Below are positions 1-8,620 of a stretch of 64,000 nt of DNA, one piece after another. The translations under genes and the position numbers were made by a program. How positions within the stretch are numbered: the first letter of the stretch is position 1; each line of letters opens with the position of its first letter. A model generated the notes under the pieces. It saw only the letters and a list, made by a program, of their open reading frames with translations, searched no databases and was not told where the DNA came from. This DNA is from Labedella populi. Lineage in GTDB: Bacteria; Actinomycetota; Actinomycetes; Actinomycetales; Microbacteriaceae. The DNA lies in assembly GCF_004078655.1 (NCBI RefSeq), contig NZ_RZNC01000001.1, positions 992,001 to 1,056,000 of the forward strand. Direction: 5' to 3'.

Positions 1-12
1 TCGATCATCCTA

Positions 13-48
13 ACGGGAGGGTCGAGGGGAGGACCTGTCGCCTCCCGT
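13..48 (-). terminator. hairpin downstream of the leftmost glycosyltransferase gene
   Basis: Arms ACGGGAGG (13-20) and CCTCCCGT (41-48) are perfect 8-base complements around a 20-base loop, just past the stop of the minus-strand gene. No U-tract is visible. A weak terminator or mRNA-stabilising stem is the likely role. Confidence 0.35.
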
Positions 49-52
49 GGGC

Positions 53-1189
53 TCAGAGGTCGGCGTGCAGCTGCCAGACACGTTCGGCCGAGTCGCGCCA
101 GCTGAACGCGCGCTCGCGGTCCTGGGCGAGGATGCCGAGTCGGCGCAACTGCTCGCCGTCTGCGAGGGTGTCGGAGAGTGCGGCCGCGAGGCGCTCCGGG
201 TAGCCCTTGCCGGTGAGCTCGACGGCGACCCCCGCGTTCGCCGACACCTCCACGAGAGCGGCATCATCGGAGTGTACGACGGGCGTCCCGAACCGGAACG
301 CCTCGACGATCGGGAGCCCGAAGCCCTCGTGCCGCCCGGGATGGACGAACACGGTGGCGCGATCGAGGAGGACGGCGAGGTCGGCGTCATCGACGACGCC
401 GAGGGCACGGACACGGTCGTCCGGGAGGCCGGCCTCGTCGGCGACGGAGGCGACCGTGAGCTCTCCCCACGAGTCGGGGCCGAGGATCAGGAGAGGCAGG
501 TCCGGCGCCCCGGGCAGGCCGAGGGCGGTGATCAGATCCGTGAGCCCGCGGCGGGGGTCGAGGCTTCCAATCGTCAGCAGGAAGGAGGAGGGCAGCCCCA
601 GCCGCTCGGCGCGCTCGTCGGCGTCGTCGGGGACGACGAGGTCCTCGCTCGCGGCACCGCCGATGACCCGGACCCGGTCGCCGAGGTCCACGATGTCGGC
701 GAGGCGCGCCGCGACCGCGTGCGAGGGGACGACGACGGCGTCGGCGTGCTTGCGAGCCCGCTTGAGCATCACCTTGTTCCAGGCGACGGTCGCGGGTGTG
801 AGCGACTTCGGGTGGGTCCACGCGAGGGTGTCGTGCACCGTGACGACGATCTGCGTGCCGTCGGTCGCGGTGTCGTGCTTCACGAGGGGCGCGAGGAGGC
901 CAGGGGCGTGGATCATGCCGGTGGCGAGCGTCGGGGCGATGCCGAGCTGCCAGGCTGTGGCGAGCTCTCGGCGCGGCAGGGTCGTGCGGTGGAGGTCCCC
1001 GAGCCCCGGCAGCCGATCGGTGAGCACGTCGATCTTGTCCTGCGGGAGTGCCGACACGATGCCCTCGACGCTGCAGCCCCGCGGAGCGGTCGCGATGAGC
1101 GCGCGAGTGAGTTCGTGCGTATACCGTCCGACGCCCGTCGGAGCGGGGGTCGCCATCTGGTCGACGACGACACGGAGGACGGTCGTCAC
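53..1189 (-). CDS. glycosyltransferase family 4 (GT-B fold)
   Basis: A 378-residue cytoplasmic glycosyltransferase expected to move a sugar from a nucleotide donor onto a lipid-linked polysaccharide. The N-terminal GVGRYTHEL (residues 19-27) is the acceptor-side glycine loop common in GT4 mannosyl/rhamnosyltransferases. The C-terminal half carries EGFGLPIVEAFRFGTPVV near residues 285-302, the family's E-x7-E nucleotide-sugar site. No signal peptide or membrane segment is seen. It overlaps rfbD upstream by 4 bases, so it is co-translated with dTDP-rhamnose synthesis. A rhamnosyl or mannosyl donor is plausible but the sequence does not fix it. Family assignment is firm; substrate is unknown. 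Confidence 0.85.
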   Translation of the reverse strand: MTTVLRVVVDQMATPAPTGVGRYTHELTRALIATAPRGCSVEGIVSALPQDKIDVLTDRLPGLGDLHRTTLPRRELATAWQLGIAPTLATGMIHAPGLLAPLVKHDTATDGTQIVVTVHDTLAWTHPKSLTPATVAWNKVMLKRARKHADAVVVPSHAVAARLADIVDLGDRVRVIGGAASEDLVVPDDADERAERLGLPSSFLLTIGSLDPRRGLTDLITALGLPGAPDLPLLILGPDSWGELTVASVADEAGLPDDRVRALGVVDDADLAVLLDRATVFVHPGRHEGFGLPIVEAFRFGTPVVHSDDAALVEVSANAGVAVELTGKGYPERLAAALSDTLADGEQLRRLGILAQDRERAFSWRDSAERVWQLHADL

Positions 1190-2052
1190 GACTGCGCCGG
1201 AGCGGCGGGAGCGATGGCGCCCTGCTGGACGGCGGCGTGGAGTGCTTCACGCCAGTCACGGAGGGGCGGGAGTCCCGCTCGGGCCCAGCCGTCGTGGCCG
1301 AGCACCGAGTAGGCGGGACGCGGTGCCGGTCGCACGAACGTGCGGCTGTCCGTCTCGAGCACGCGCTCCGGGTCGAGATCGAGCTCCTCGAAGATGGCGC
1401 GCGTGAAGCCGTGCCAGCTCGTGACGCCCGCGTTCGTACCGTGGTAGATGCCGGCGGGCGCGTGGGCGTCGAGAAGGGCGACGATGCGTTCGGCCAGATC
1501 CTTCGTCCACGTCGGCTGCCCGAGCTGGTCGTTCACGACCGACACCGTGTCGTGGCTCGCGGAGAGCCGCACCATGGTCGCCGCGAAATTGGGGCCGTGC
1601 TCGCCGTAGAGCCAGGCGGTGCGGACGACGAATGTGCCGTCGGGGTGTTCGGCGAGCGCGGCCTCCTCGCCGGCGGCCTTCGTCCGCCCGTAGGCGTTGA
1701 TCGGGTCGCGCGTCCTGTCCTCGGGGTACGGGGAGGTCGCGAAGCCGTCGAAGACGTAGTCGGTGGAGATCGTCACGAGCCTCGCCCCGCTCTCGTGGGC
1801 GGCGATCGCGAGGTTCGCCGGACCCGTCGCGTTGACGGCGAAGGCGGCGTCCTCGTTCGCCTCGGCGTCGTCGACCTTCGTGTACGCCGCCGCATTGATG
1901 ACGGCGTCGTGTCCCGCAACGGCCTCGCGCACCGCCTCGAGGTCGGTCACGTCGAGTTCGGCACGGCCGAGCGCCGTGACTTCGCGTCCCGCGAGGGCCT
2001 CCTGGAGGTCGCGACCGAGCATGCCGTTCGCGCCCGTGATGAGATACCGCAT
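1186..2052 (-). CDS. rfbD: dTDP-4-dehydrorhamnose reductase
   Basis: Last step of dTDP-L-rhamnose synthesis: NAD(P)H reduction of dTDP-6-deoxy-L-lyxo-4-hexulose. The 288-residue protein has the usual family length. It starts with the Rossmann motif GANGMLG (residues 7-13), has STDYVFDG at 96-103, and the catalytic Y121-x3-K125 in YGRTK. The start has a good Shine-Dalgarno (GAAGGAGC, complement of 2056-2063) and a TAGAAT box further upstream. rfbC and rfbA lie on the other strand within 3 kb; rfbB is not in the window. Identification is secure. Confidence 0.95.
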   Translation of the reverse strand: MRYLITGANGMLGRDLQEALAGREVTALGRAELDVTDLEAVREAVAGHDAVINAAAYTKVDDAEANEDAAFAVNATGPANLAIAAHESGARLVTISTDYVFDGFATSPYPEDRTRDPINAYGRTKAAGEEAALAEHPDGTFVVRTAWLYGEHGPNFAATMVRLSASHDTVSVVNDQLGQPTWTKDLAERIVALLDAHAPAGIYHGTNAGVTSWHGFTRAIFEELDLDPERVLETDSRTFVRPAPRPAYSVLGHDGWARAGLPPLRDWREALHAAVQQGAIAPAAPAQS

Positions 2053-2077
2053 CGTGCTCCTTCGTCTGAACGTGTCG

Positions 2078-2083
2078 ATTCTA
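2078..2083 (-). promoter_or_regulatory. -10 box (TAGAAT) for rfbD
   Basis: TAGAAT on the minus strand lies 25 bases upstream of the rfbD ATG, leaving room for the Shine-Dalgarno, so this transcript would carry a leader. No clear -35 was seen. Confidence 0.45.
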
Positions 2084-2123
2084 GGCGAGGGAGCCGCGTG
2101 GTCCCGGAGGTGGACGCGGGGTG

Positions 2124-2861
2124 CTAGCGGGCGATGACCGGCGTCGGCTTGCTCGTCCGTGTGACCGTCTTCCCACCGTAGGTGCCCGTGACCTTGGAGG
2201 TGAGGCGCTTACCGGCCTGCGATGCCAGGATCAGGTGCCGCTCCCCTCGAGCGCCCGGGATCCGGACTCCGTCCACGTACCACGAGTAGGAGAGCGTCAC
2301 GCCCCGCGGGCCCCAGGAGCCCGGGCTCGTGGTGATGATCTTGCCGACGCGCGAGTCGCCCGAGAGCCGAGGCACGGAACTCGTGATGGCCGTGTTCGGG
2401 TAGGTCGCGAAGACCTGCACCCAGAAGTTCCCCTTGGCGGCATAACCGACGCCGATGTGCGTGTAGCGGGTGTCGAGGATATTGGCACGGTGTCCCGTCG
2501 ATCCCATCCAGCCCTTCACGACGGCACCGGCACCCGTGTACCCGTACGCGATGTTCTCGCCGCAGCAGAGCGAGTAGCCCGGCGACGCCTTCGACGTCCG
2601 CCAGGCGTTGGTGCTGTGCTCCATGCGGTTCACCGAGGACATGTGGTTCGCCCAGGCCTGCGCCATGTTGTTGAGGCTCTGCTCCGGTGCCAGGGCCCGC
2701 CGGCCGTTCGCGGCGCGGTGCTCGTTCGTGATCCGGATCACGGACTGGACGGGGGTCTCGGCGGCGACCGCCGGACTCGTGAGGGGGGCGCTCGCGACGC
2801 CCGCGCTTCCCAGGAGAACGCCGATCGCGAGCGCGGCGGTGAGTCTGAGCATCCGATTCAT
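2124..2861 (-). CDS. secreted CAP/SCP-domain protein
   Basis: A 245-residue exported protein. ATG 2861 is chosen over the upstream in-frame ATG 2987 because it has a GAAGGA Shine-Dalgarno about 10 bases upstream and opens directly into a signal peptide (MNRMLRLTAALAIGVLL, cleavage likely near AVAAE). A bacterial CAP (SCP/PR-1-like) domain follows at about residues 38-150: NEHRAANGRRAL, MEHS, GENIAYGY, STGHRANILD and HIGVGYA. The two histidines (in MEHS and TGHR) and the GENIA motif are the conserved CAP cavity residues. The C-terminal 90 residues look like an Ig-like beta domain (SYSWYVDGVRI). Function of bacterial CAP proteins is poorly defined; wall association is inferred from the locus. 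It is transcribed toward rfbD but 72 bases away. Confidence 0.85.
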   Translation of the reverse strand: MNRMLRLTAALAIGVLLGSAGVASAPLTSPAVAAETPVQSVIRITNEHRAANGRRALAPEQSLNNMAQAWANHMSSVNRMEHSTNAWRTSKASPGYSLCCGENIAYGYTGAGAVVKGWMGSTGHRANILDTRYTHIGVGYAAKGNFWVQVFATYPNTAITSSVPRLSGDSRVGKIITTSPGSWGPRGVTLSYSWYVDGVRIPGARGERHLILASQAGKRLTSKVTGTYGGKTVTRTSKPTPVIAR

Positions 2862-3021
2862 GGTGACGGTGTCCTTCGTGCGGGGGTCCCCGGGTGAGGG
2901 ACGAGTCGACGGTCGACGGGTTCGGGTGCTTCGACGAGGGGGGCTAGACCTCATGACTACGGTATGCGGGCGGCTCGAAACGAGCAAGTCGACACCTCCG
3001 GGCGGGACCCGGTCGAACCGC

Positions 3022-3027
3022 TAGGCT
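3022..3027 (+). promoter_or_regulatory. -10 box (TAGGCT) for leaderless rfbC
   Basis: TAGGCT ends 6 bases before the GTG of rfbC and no Shine-Dalgarno is present. The predicted transcript start coincides with the start codon, as in leaderless actinobacterial mRNAs. No convincing -35. Confidence 0.5.
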
Positions 3028-3033
3028 GCACTC

Positions 3034-3639
3034 GTGAACATCCGCGAGCTCAGCATCCCCGACAGCTACGAGATCACGCCTCGCCTCATCGGCGACGACC
3101 GCGGCCTCTTCCTCGAGTCGTACAAGGCCGACGTCCTCCGCGAGGCGACGGGCCGCACGATCGATCTGGCGCAGACGAACACCTCCGTGTCGACGCGCGG
3201 CACGGTCCGCGGCATCCACTTCGCCGACATCCCGCCGAGCCAGGCGAAGTACGTCACGGCCCACCGGGGAGCCGTCCTCGACTTCGTCATCGACATCCGC
3301 GTGGGATCTCCGACGTTCGGGCAGTGGGATTCCGTGCTCCTCGACGACGTGGACCGTCGCGCGATCTTCATCTCCGAGGGTCTCGGCCACTGCTTCGTCG
3401 CACTCACGGATCACGCGACGGTCAACTACCTCGTGACGGACGTCTACCGTCCCGACCGCGAGCACGGGATCAACCCGCTCGACCCGGCGATCGGGCTCGA
3501 GTTCCCGGACGATGCTGGGGAACTGCTCCTCTCGCCGAAGGACACCGCTGCACCATCTCTGGACGAGGCCCGAGCCGCCGGGCTGCTGCCCGAGTGGGAC
3601 GCCGCGCGCGCCTTCTACGGCTCCCTCAGCACGTCATGA
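3034..3639 (+). CDS. rfbC: dTDP-4-dehydrorhamnose 3,5-epimerase
   Basis: Epimerises dTDP-4-keto-6-deoxy-D-glucose at C3 and C5, supplying the substrate of RfbD. The 201-residue protein carries the cupin-fold signature: FLESYKADVLREATGR near residues 26-41, RGIHF with the catalytic base His62, AKYVTAHRGAVLDFVIDIR, and EGLGHCFVAL. The length is slightly above the usual 180-190. GTG 3034 is the only start that keeps the conserved N-terminus; a TAGGCT box sits 6 bases upstream. Its stop overlaps the next ATG by 4 bases, coupling it to the methyltransferase. Confidence 0.95.
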   Translation: MNIRELSIPDSYEITPRLIGDDRGLFLESYKADVLREATGRTIDLAQTNTSVSTRGTVRGIHFADIPPSQAKYVTAHRGAVLDFVIDIRVGSPTFGQWDSVLLDDVDRRAIFISEGLGHCFVALTDHATVNYLVTDVYRPDREHGINPLDPAIGLEFPDDAGELLLSPKDTAAPSLDEARAAGLLPEWDAARAFYGSLSTS

Positions 3640-4580
3640 GCGCGGCCGTCCCCGTCTCCACGCGGGTCTCGCTGGCGAGCCACTGGCAGCCTCGCCACCT
3701 CGTGCAGTCGGCATGGACGGGGCACGCGCCCTTCGCGGCGGCCGTCGTCGAGGTGCTTCGTCCGGACACCCTCGTCGAGCTCGGCGCTCACATGGGCTTC
3801 TCGTACTTCGCGTTCTGCGAGACGGTCGCCCGATTGGGCATCGACACGCGAACCGTCGCGGTCGACTCGTGGGAGGGAGACGAGCACGCCGGGTACTACG
3901 GTGACGAGGTCTACGAGTCGGTCCGGCGCATCAACGAGGCATACGCGTCGTTCTCCACACTCACCCGCAGTTACTTCGACAAGGCGCTGCCGGGATTCGC
4001 CGATGGGTCGATCGATCTCCTCCACATCGACGGCCGGCACCGCTTCGAGGACGTCACGAGTGAGTTCGAAGCCTGGCTCCCGAAGATGTCGCCGCGCGGT
4101 GTGATGCTCTTCCACGACACCAACGAGTTCAAAGAGGGATTCGGCGTCCACCGGTTCTGGGCCGACGTGGAGTCGCGTTACCCGTCCTTCCACTTCCTGC
4201 ACTCGCACGGCCTCGGCGTACTCGGCGTCGGCTCCCAACTCGACCCGCGCGTCCGCGACATGTTCGCGATCCTGAACGATTCGCCGGACGCCTCGCGCGC
4301 GGCGTACGAGTCGCTCGCGGGCGACATCACGCACCGCGCGAAGCTCGAGGCGCTCCCCGCCCGGGTCCGGGAGCTCGACCGTCGCGCCCGCGACATCGGG
4401 TCGGAGCTCTCGAGCGAGACCCGGCACCGCGAAGAGGCGCAGGAACGGCTCGCGCAGTCCCGGCGCGAGCTTCGTGCCGCTCGCCGCGCTCTCGACGACG
4501 TGCTCTCGAGCACGAGCTGGAGGCTCACAGCACCCGTGAGAGCCCTGGGCGGGCTCGTCCCACGGCGGAGTCGTCGCTGA
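3636..4580 (+). CDS. class I SAM methyltransferase with C-terminal coiled coil
   Basis: 314 residues. The N-terminal two thirds is a Rossmann-type methyltransferase (Methyltransf_24-like): VELGAHMGFSYF at about 47-58 is the SAM-binding glycine loop, followed by AVDSWEGDEHAGYY and LLHIDGRHRFEDV. From about 232 to 290 the chain is charged and heptad-like (RVRELDRRARDIGSELSSETRHREEAQERLAQ), a predicted coiled coil. It ends in SSTSWRLTAPVRAL, a tail often seen at the ends of polysaccharide-locus proteins. The start ATG overlaps the rfbC stop. O-methylation of a sugar or chain end is the natural role. The methyltransferase-plus-coiled-coil layout recalls chain-length-setting terminators such as WbdD, but no kinase domain is present. 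Confidence 0.8.
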   Translation: MSAAVPVSTRVSLASHWQPRHLVQSAWTGHAPFAAAVVEVLRPDTLVELGAHMGFSYFAFCETVARLGIDTRTVAVDSWEGDEHAGYYGDEVYESVRRINEAYASFSTLTRSYFDKALPGFADGSIDLLHIDGRHRFEDVTSEFEAWLPKMSPRGVMLFHDTNEFKEGFGVHRFWADVESRYPSFHFLHSHGLGVLGVGSQLDPRVRDMFAILNDSPDASRAAYESLAGDITHRAKLEALPARVRELDRRARDIGSELSSETRHREEAQERLAQSRRELRAARRALDDVLSSTSWRLTAPVRALGGLVPRRSRR

Positions 4581-4688
4581 CCCCGCCACCGTCGAGCCGG
4601 GACACGCGGTGATCGTCGCCGACAGGTGCGGGAGGGAGCACATGCGCCGCCACCCGCGCGGTCGCGGCCGAGAACGGCGCCTAATGGG

Positions 4689-4694
4689 TAGGAT
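4689..4694 (+). promoter_or_regulatory. -10 box (TAGGAT) for rfbA
   Basis: TAGGAT lies 8 bases before the rfbA ATG with no Shine-Dalgarno between, so the transcript would be leaderless or nearly so. Confidence 0.5.
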
Positions 4695-4702
4695 GGCCGA
4701 CT

Positions 4703-5566
4703 ATGCGTGGCATTGTTCTCGCCGGAGGATCCGGCACCCGTCTGTGGCCGATCACCAAGGGTATCTCCAAGCAATTGATGCCCATCTACGACAAGCCGAT
4801 GATCTACTACCCCTTGTCGACCCTCATGATGGCGGGCATCGACGAGATCCTCATCATCACGACCCCGGAGTACAACGAGCAGTTCCGCGCCCTGCTCGGT
4901 GACGGGTCGGAGCTCGGAATCCGCCTCGAATACGCCGTGCAGCCGTCGCCCGACGGTCTCGCCCAGGCGTTCATCATCGGCGAGGAGTTCATCGGTGACG
5001 AGAGCGTCGCGCTCGTGCTCGGCGACAACATCTTCCACGGCACCGGTCTCGGTTCCTCCCTGCGCGGGAACACCGAGGTCGACGGTGCGACGATCTTCGC
5101 GTACCACGTCTCGAACCCCACCTCCTATGGCGTCGTCGAGTTCGACGACGACTTCCGCGCGGTGTCGATCGAGGAGAAGCCGACGGAGCCGAAGAGCAAC
5201 TACGCGGTGCCCGGTCTCTACTTCTACGACAACGACGTCGTGCGCATCGCGAAGACCATCGAGCCGAGCGCGCGCGGGGAGCTCGAGATCTCGACCGTCA
5301 ACGAGCGGTACCTCGAGGCCGACCGGTTGCACGTCCAGGTGCTCGACCGCGGCACGGCCTGGCTCGACACCGGGACGTTCGAGTCGATGATGCAGGCGTC
5401 GGAGTACGTGCGTGTGATCGAGGACCGACAGGGCTTCAAGGTCGGCTGCATCGAGGAGATCGCCTGGCGTGCCGGCTGGATCGACGACGCGCAGCTCGCG
5501 AAGCTCGCGGCTCCGCTCGTCAAGAGCGGGTACGGCCGCTACCTGCAGAGCCTGCTCGCCGACTGA
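4703..5566 (+). CDS. rfbA: glucose-1-phosphate thymidylyltransferase
   Basis: Makes dTDP-glucose from dTTP and glucose-1-phosphate, the first step toward dTDP-rhamnose. The 287-residue protein is full length for the short RmlA class. It opens with [11 protein letters not shown] (residues 6-16), the nucleotide-binding signature, then [28 protein letters not shown] with the metal-binding aspartate, and [26 protein letters not shown] box sits 8 bases upstream. A strong hairpin follows the stop. Identification is secure. Confidence 0.96.
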   Translation: MRGIVLAGGSGTRLWPITKGISKQLMPIYDKPMIYYPLSTLMMAGIDEILIITTPEYNEQFRALLGDGSELGIRLEYAVQPSPDGLAQAFIIGEEFIGDESVALVLGDNIFHGTGLGSSLRGNTEVDGATIFAYHVSNPTSYGVVEFDDDFRAVSIEEKPTEPKSNYAVPGLYFYDNDVVRIAKTIEPSARGELEISTVNERYLEADRLHVQVLDRGTAWLDTGTFESMMQASEYVRVIEDRQGFKVGCIEEIAWRAGWIDDAQLAKLAAPLVKSGYGRYLQSLLAD

Positions 5567-5602
5567 CGGCGACGGTCCACCGGCTCCCGGTTCGAGAGCG
5601 GA

Positions 5603-5633
5603 AGGGGGTGCGCGGCTCGGCTGCGCACCCCCT
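5603..5633. terminator. bidirectional hairpin between rfbA and the convergent glycosyltransferase
   Basis: Arms AGGGGGTGCGC (5603-5613) and GCGCACCCCCT (5623-5633) are perfect 11-base complements with a 9-base loop. It lies between two converging genes and can serve both. A U-tract is lacking, as is common in high-GC actinobacteria. Confidence 0.65.
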
Positions 5634-5654
5634 CGTCGTCTCCGGGTCGAGGCG

Positions 5655-7244
5655 TCAGCGCCCGAGCCGGCGGCGGGCGGCGCCGAGTGCTCGGCGGGCG
5701 GCCGCGGTCGGACCGGGCGCGATCGACTGAGCCCGCCGGGCGATGCGCGTGAGCCGCGGTTCGAGCGGCGTCGTCCCCGTGCCCTTCGCGGACGGGCGGG
5801 CGACCCGGAACCAGCGCTCGCGCAGTCGCGCCGTGTCCACCGGGCGTCGCGCCCAGTCCCCGAGCAGTCCCTCGAGGACGTGCTCGGGGGCGTCGAGCCC
5901 CGTCACCGTCCACTCGGCATGCGTCACGACGGGCGTCGCATCCAGGTAGTGCGTGAGATCGGCGTTCGCCTGCTCCGACGTTCCGACGATCACATCGGCG
6001 GCGGCGATGAGGTCGAGGACGGCCGTCCGGTCCTCGCCTCGCGGGTCCCGGCGGTCCCAGCGACGGAGGTAGGAGGGATCGTCGTTGACGTACACCCACC
6101 GCAGCGCGCTGCGGTTCATCCGCAACAACTGCTCGGCGGACGATGCGTCCGTCCCGATGGCGATGCCCACGTCGTGAAGCGAACGGAATTGCGAGTGCGG
6201 CACGACGGTCAGGCCGCGGAACCGCGTCGCCGTCGCGGCGGCGACGGCGTCGGGCACGGAGACCGTGAAACGTGCGGATGCCCCCGCCCGTTCCCGCGCG
6301 AGTTCGAGGAACCGGACGGCGCTCTCCGGCAGCACCTTGCCCTCGAGACGATCGATGTCGAGGAAGACGGTCGGTACGTCGTCTCCGGGGACCATCGCGT
6401 CCGCGAAGTGATCGACGGGGTCGATGTCACGCCAGAGGTACTGCTGGACCGCGTCGGTGTAGAACGGGTATCGAGAGACGACGATCTTCTCGTGCGCCGA
6501 TCGCAAGGCCATGCGCTTCTCGCCCTCGAAGCTCTTGGACCCGGCGTGGAAGGCCAGGGCGCGGTTCGCGATGAGGGACAGGTAGCCGTGGGCGTTGACG
6601 CGCAGGCAGAAGTCGTTCTCCTCGCCGTAACCGGGTGCGAAGATCTCGTCGAAGAGCCCGTAGGAGCGGATGAGCTCCCGGCGGACGAGGAAGCAGAATC
6701 CGTGCGCGACGGGGGAGATGCTGTAGCGGGGGAGCTCCGGTGCGAGCACGGCGTGCACCGCAGCCGTGCGCTCGATCGTCCGCGGCGTCTTGGGAACGCG
6801 CAGATAGTGGGGCATGCTCACGATCGTCGCGTTGTTGCTGCGCGCACACACGACGCCGTGCGTGTCGGACGCGTGCAGCACACTCGACATCTCCTCGAGG
6901 AAGCCCGGCGTCGCCATCGCGTCGCTGTTGAGCAGCAGGATGTCGTTGTCGGTCGTGTCGAGCTCGAGCGCCGCTCGGTTGCAGTTGCCGACGAAGCCGA
7001 GGTTCCGCGGGTTCCGTTCGTACCTGACGCCGGGGGCGCCGTCGATACGGGAGAGGAGCGCCCGCTCGATCTCGTCGGCGTCGGGCCCGACGTCGTTCAC
7101 GAGGAGGAGCGAGTTCCGCTCGAGGTCGACGTGCTCGATGACCGAGTCGACGCACTCGAGCAGCGTCGGGAGGTCTCCGTAGACGGGGACGACGATCGTG
7201 ACGGGCCATGCGGTGACGGCCGGAGGGGTGACGGCGGTGCTCAT
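5655..7244 (-). CDS. glycosyltransferase family 2 with C-terminal extension
   Basis: 529 residues. A GT-A domain fills roughly residues 14-265: VTIVVPVYGDLPTLLECVDS, NPRNLGFVGNCNRA, LLLNSDAMATPGFLEEM (metal/nucleotide-diphosphate site), GFCFLVRRELI and APGYGEENDFCLRVN. The remaining 260 residues (VPTVFLDIDRLEGKVL onwards, with VRGLT-type strands and a DVIVGTSEQANADL segment) resemble a degenerate GT-B half. That part may be a second transferase domain or a docking module. The ATG at 7244 overlaps the stop of the upstream GT4 gene by 4 bases. No membrane segment is obvious. Substrate unknown. Confidence 0.82.
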   Translation of the reverse strand: MSTAVTPPAVTAWPVTIVVPVYGDLPTLLECVDSVIEHVDLERNSLLLVNDVGPDADEIERALLSRIDGAPGVRYERNPRNLGFVGNCNRAALELDTTDNDILLLNSDAMATPGFLEEMSSVLHASDTHGVVCARSNNATIVSMPHYLRVPKTPRTIERTAAVHAVLAPELPRYSISPVAHGFCFLVRRELIRSYGLFDEIFAPGYGEENDFCLRVNAHGYLSLIANRALAFHAGSKSFEGEKRMALRSAHEKIVVSRYPFYTDAVQQYLWRDIDPVDHFADAMVPGDDVPTVFLDIDRLEGKVLPESAVRFLELARERAGASARFTVSVPDAVAAATATRFRGLTVVPHSQFRSLHDVGIAIGTDASSAEQLLRMNRSALRWVYVNDDPSYLRRWDRRDPRGEDRTAVLDLIAAADVIVGTSEQANADLTHYLDATPVVTHAEWTVTGLDAPEHVLEGLLGDWARRPVDTARLRERWFRVARPSAKGTGTTPLEPRLTRIARRAQSIAPGPTAAARRALGAARRRLGR

Positions 7245-8593
7245 CGTCCGACCACCCGCCGGACGGCCGCGACGGGCCGTTTCGCGAGGTTCCGCAATCG
7301 GCCCCTGATGCGTGTGGCGATGAATCGCACGGTCGTCATCCCTCCCGTCCTCATCATCTCGGAGTAGTGGCCGGGCAGGGCGAACCAGTAGCGCGCGATC
7401 TCCGGCAGTCGATAGGCGGGGCCGCCGACGAGGCCCGTGAGGGTGTCGATCGCTGCCGCGTTGCTGTACTCGTGCTCCGTCATGCGCAACGCGCGCTCGC
7501 GGGCGGCGGCGCCGTGTGCGGCGACGGCCGCGGGATCGGCGGCATAGCGGGCGATCGCGTCCACGAGCGTCTCCGGATCCTCGGGCGAGAACAGGCTGCC
7601 CGTCGCCCCGTCCTCGACGAGTTCGGCGCCACCGCCGTCGGAGGACGCGATCGCGGGCTTCGACAGCAGCATGTACTCGAGAGTCGTGCGGCCGAAGGCC
7701 TCGATACTGGAGGCGGTGACGCAGACGTCGGCGGCCGAGACGAAGGGGAAGGGGTTCTCCTGCTCCCCGACGATCGTGACGCGGTCGTCGATGCCGAGCG
7801 CCCGTGCGCGGGCGGTGAGCTGGACGTCGTAGTCGGGGTCGGTCCAGGAACCGACGAGGCACACGCTCGCACGGATGCCGCGCTTCTCGAGCTCCCCGAC
7901 GGCGTCGATCACACGCCACTGGCCCTTCGTGTCCGAGAGGCGACCGACGACGGCGATCCGCAGCCCCGGGTCCGCCGGGAACGGGGTGGGGTCGGCGATG
8001 GCCGACGCCTTCGCGTCGAGTGAGGTGACGTCGACCTTGGGGTAGACCACTTGGATCGGCTTGTCCATGTACTGGGCGATGTGATCGCGCACCGCGAGCG
8101 AGTTCGCGAACACCGCTTCCGAGAGGAGACCGACGTCGTGGAAGGTCCGCTCCCGGCCGATCTGGAATGCGAGGCCGTGGTCGAGGTCGCCGTACTCCCG
8201 GACGAACCAGGCGTGGGGGATGCCGAGGACCTTCGCCGCGAAGGCGCCCCACGGAGCGACGATCGAGTTCGTGACGACGAGGTCGGGGCGGCGGCGCTCC
8301 ATCATCTCGATGATGCGGCCCACCGAGGCGTAGTCCTCGCGGGCGAAGTAGGTGATCTCGGAGAGCGGGGCCTCGGGCTTCGGGATCGTCCAGCCGCGGT
8401 ACCGGAACGCCTCGTAGGCCCAGCCCTTCTCCTCGATCGCGGCGATGAACTGGCCGCGGGGGTGCTTCGTGATGAAGACCGCCTCGAACTCCGGATCACG
8501 GTCGTACCAGTCCTGGACGAGCTGGATGAGGGACCGCTCGGCGCCGCCGAGATTGATCGGAGCCGTACTGTGGTTCACGAAATAGACGAGCAC
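7241..8593 (-). CDS. glycosyltransferase family 4
   Basis: 450-residue GT-B enzyme. NLGGAERSLIQLVQDW near residues 15-30 is the GT4 glycine loop; VVTNSIVAPWGAFAAKVLGIPHAWFVREYGD forms the N-terminal Rossmann half. C-terminal RIAVVGRLSDTKGQ and EAFGRTTLEYMLLSKPAIAS (E-x7-E) mark the donor site. The GTG start has TAGAAT 8 bases upstream and no Shine-Dalgarno. First gene of a two-gene unit with the following GT2 gene (4-base overlap). Likely assembles the rhamnose-containing chain; donor not deducible. Confidence 0.85.
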   Translation of the reverse strand: MLVYFVNHSTAPINLGGAERSLIQLVQDWYDRDPEFEAVFITKHPRGQFIAAIEEKGWAYEAFRYRGWTIPKPEAPLSEITYFAREDYASVGRIIEMMERRRPDLVVTNSIVAPWGAFAAKVLGIPHAWFVREYGDLDHGLAFQIGRERTFHDVGLLSEAVFANSLAVRDHIAQYMDKPIQVVYPKVDVTSLDAKASAIADPTPFPADPGLRIAVVGRLSDTKGQWRVIDAVGELEKRGIRASVCLVGSWTDPDYDVQLTARARALGIDDRVTIVGEQENPFPFVSAADVCVTASSIEAFGRTTLEYMLLSKPAIASSDGGGAELVEDGATGSLFSPEDPETLVDAIARYAADPAAVAAHGAAARERALRMTEHEYSNAAAIDTLTGLVGGPAYRLPEIARYWFALPGHYSEMMRTGGMTTVRFIATRIRGRLRNLAKRPVAAVRRVVGR

Positions 8594-8601
8594 AACGACC
8601 G

Positions 8602-8607
8602 ATTCTA
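8602..8607 (-). promoter_or_regulatory. -10 box (TAGAAT), leaderless glycosyltransferase transcript
   Basis: Minus-strand TAGAAT followed by 8 bases and then the GTG start of the GT4 gene. No ribosome-binding site lies between. The box is in the 27-base gap between two minus-strand genes, so the second gene pair probably has its own promoter. Confidence 0.5.
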
Positions 8608-8620
8608 GGGCGTCGTGCTG

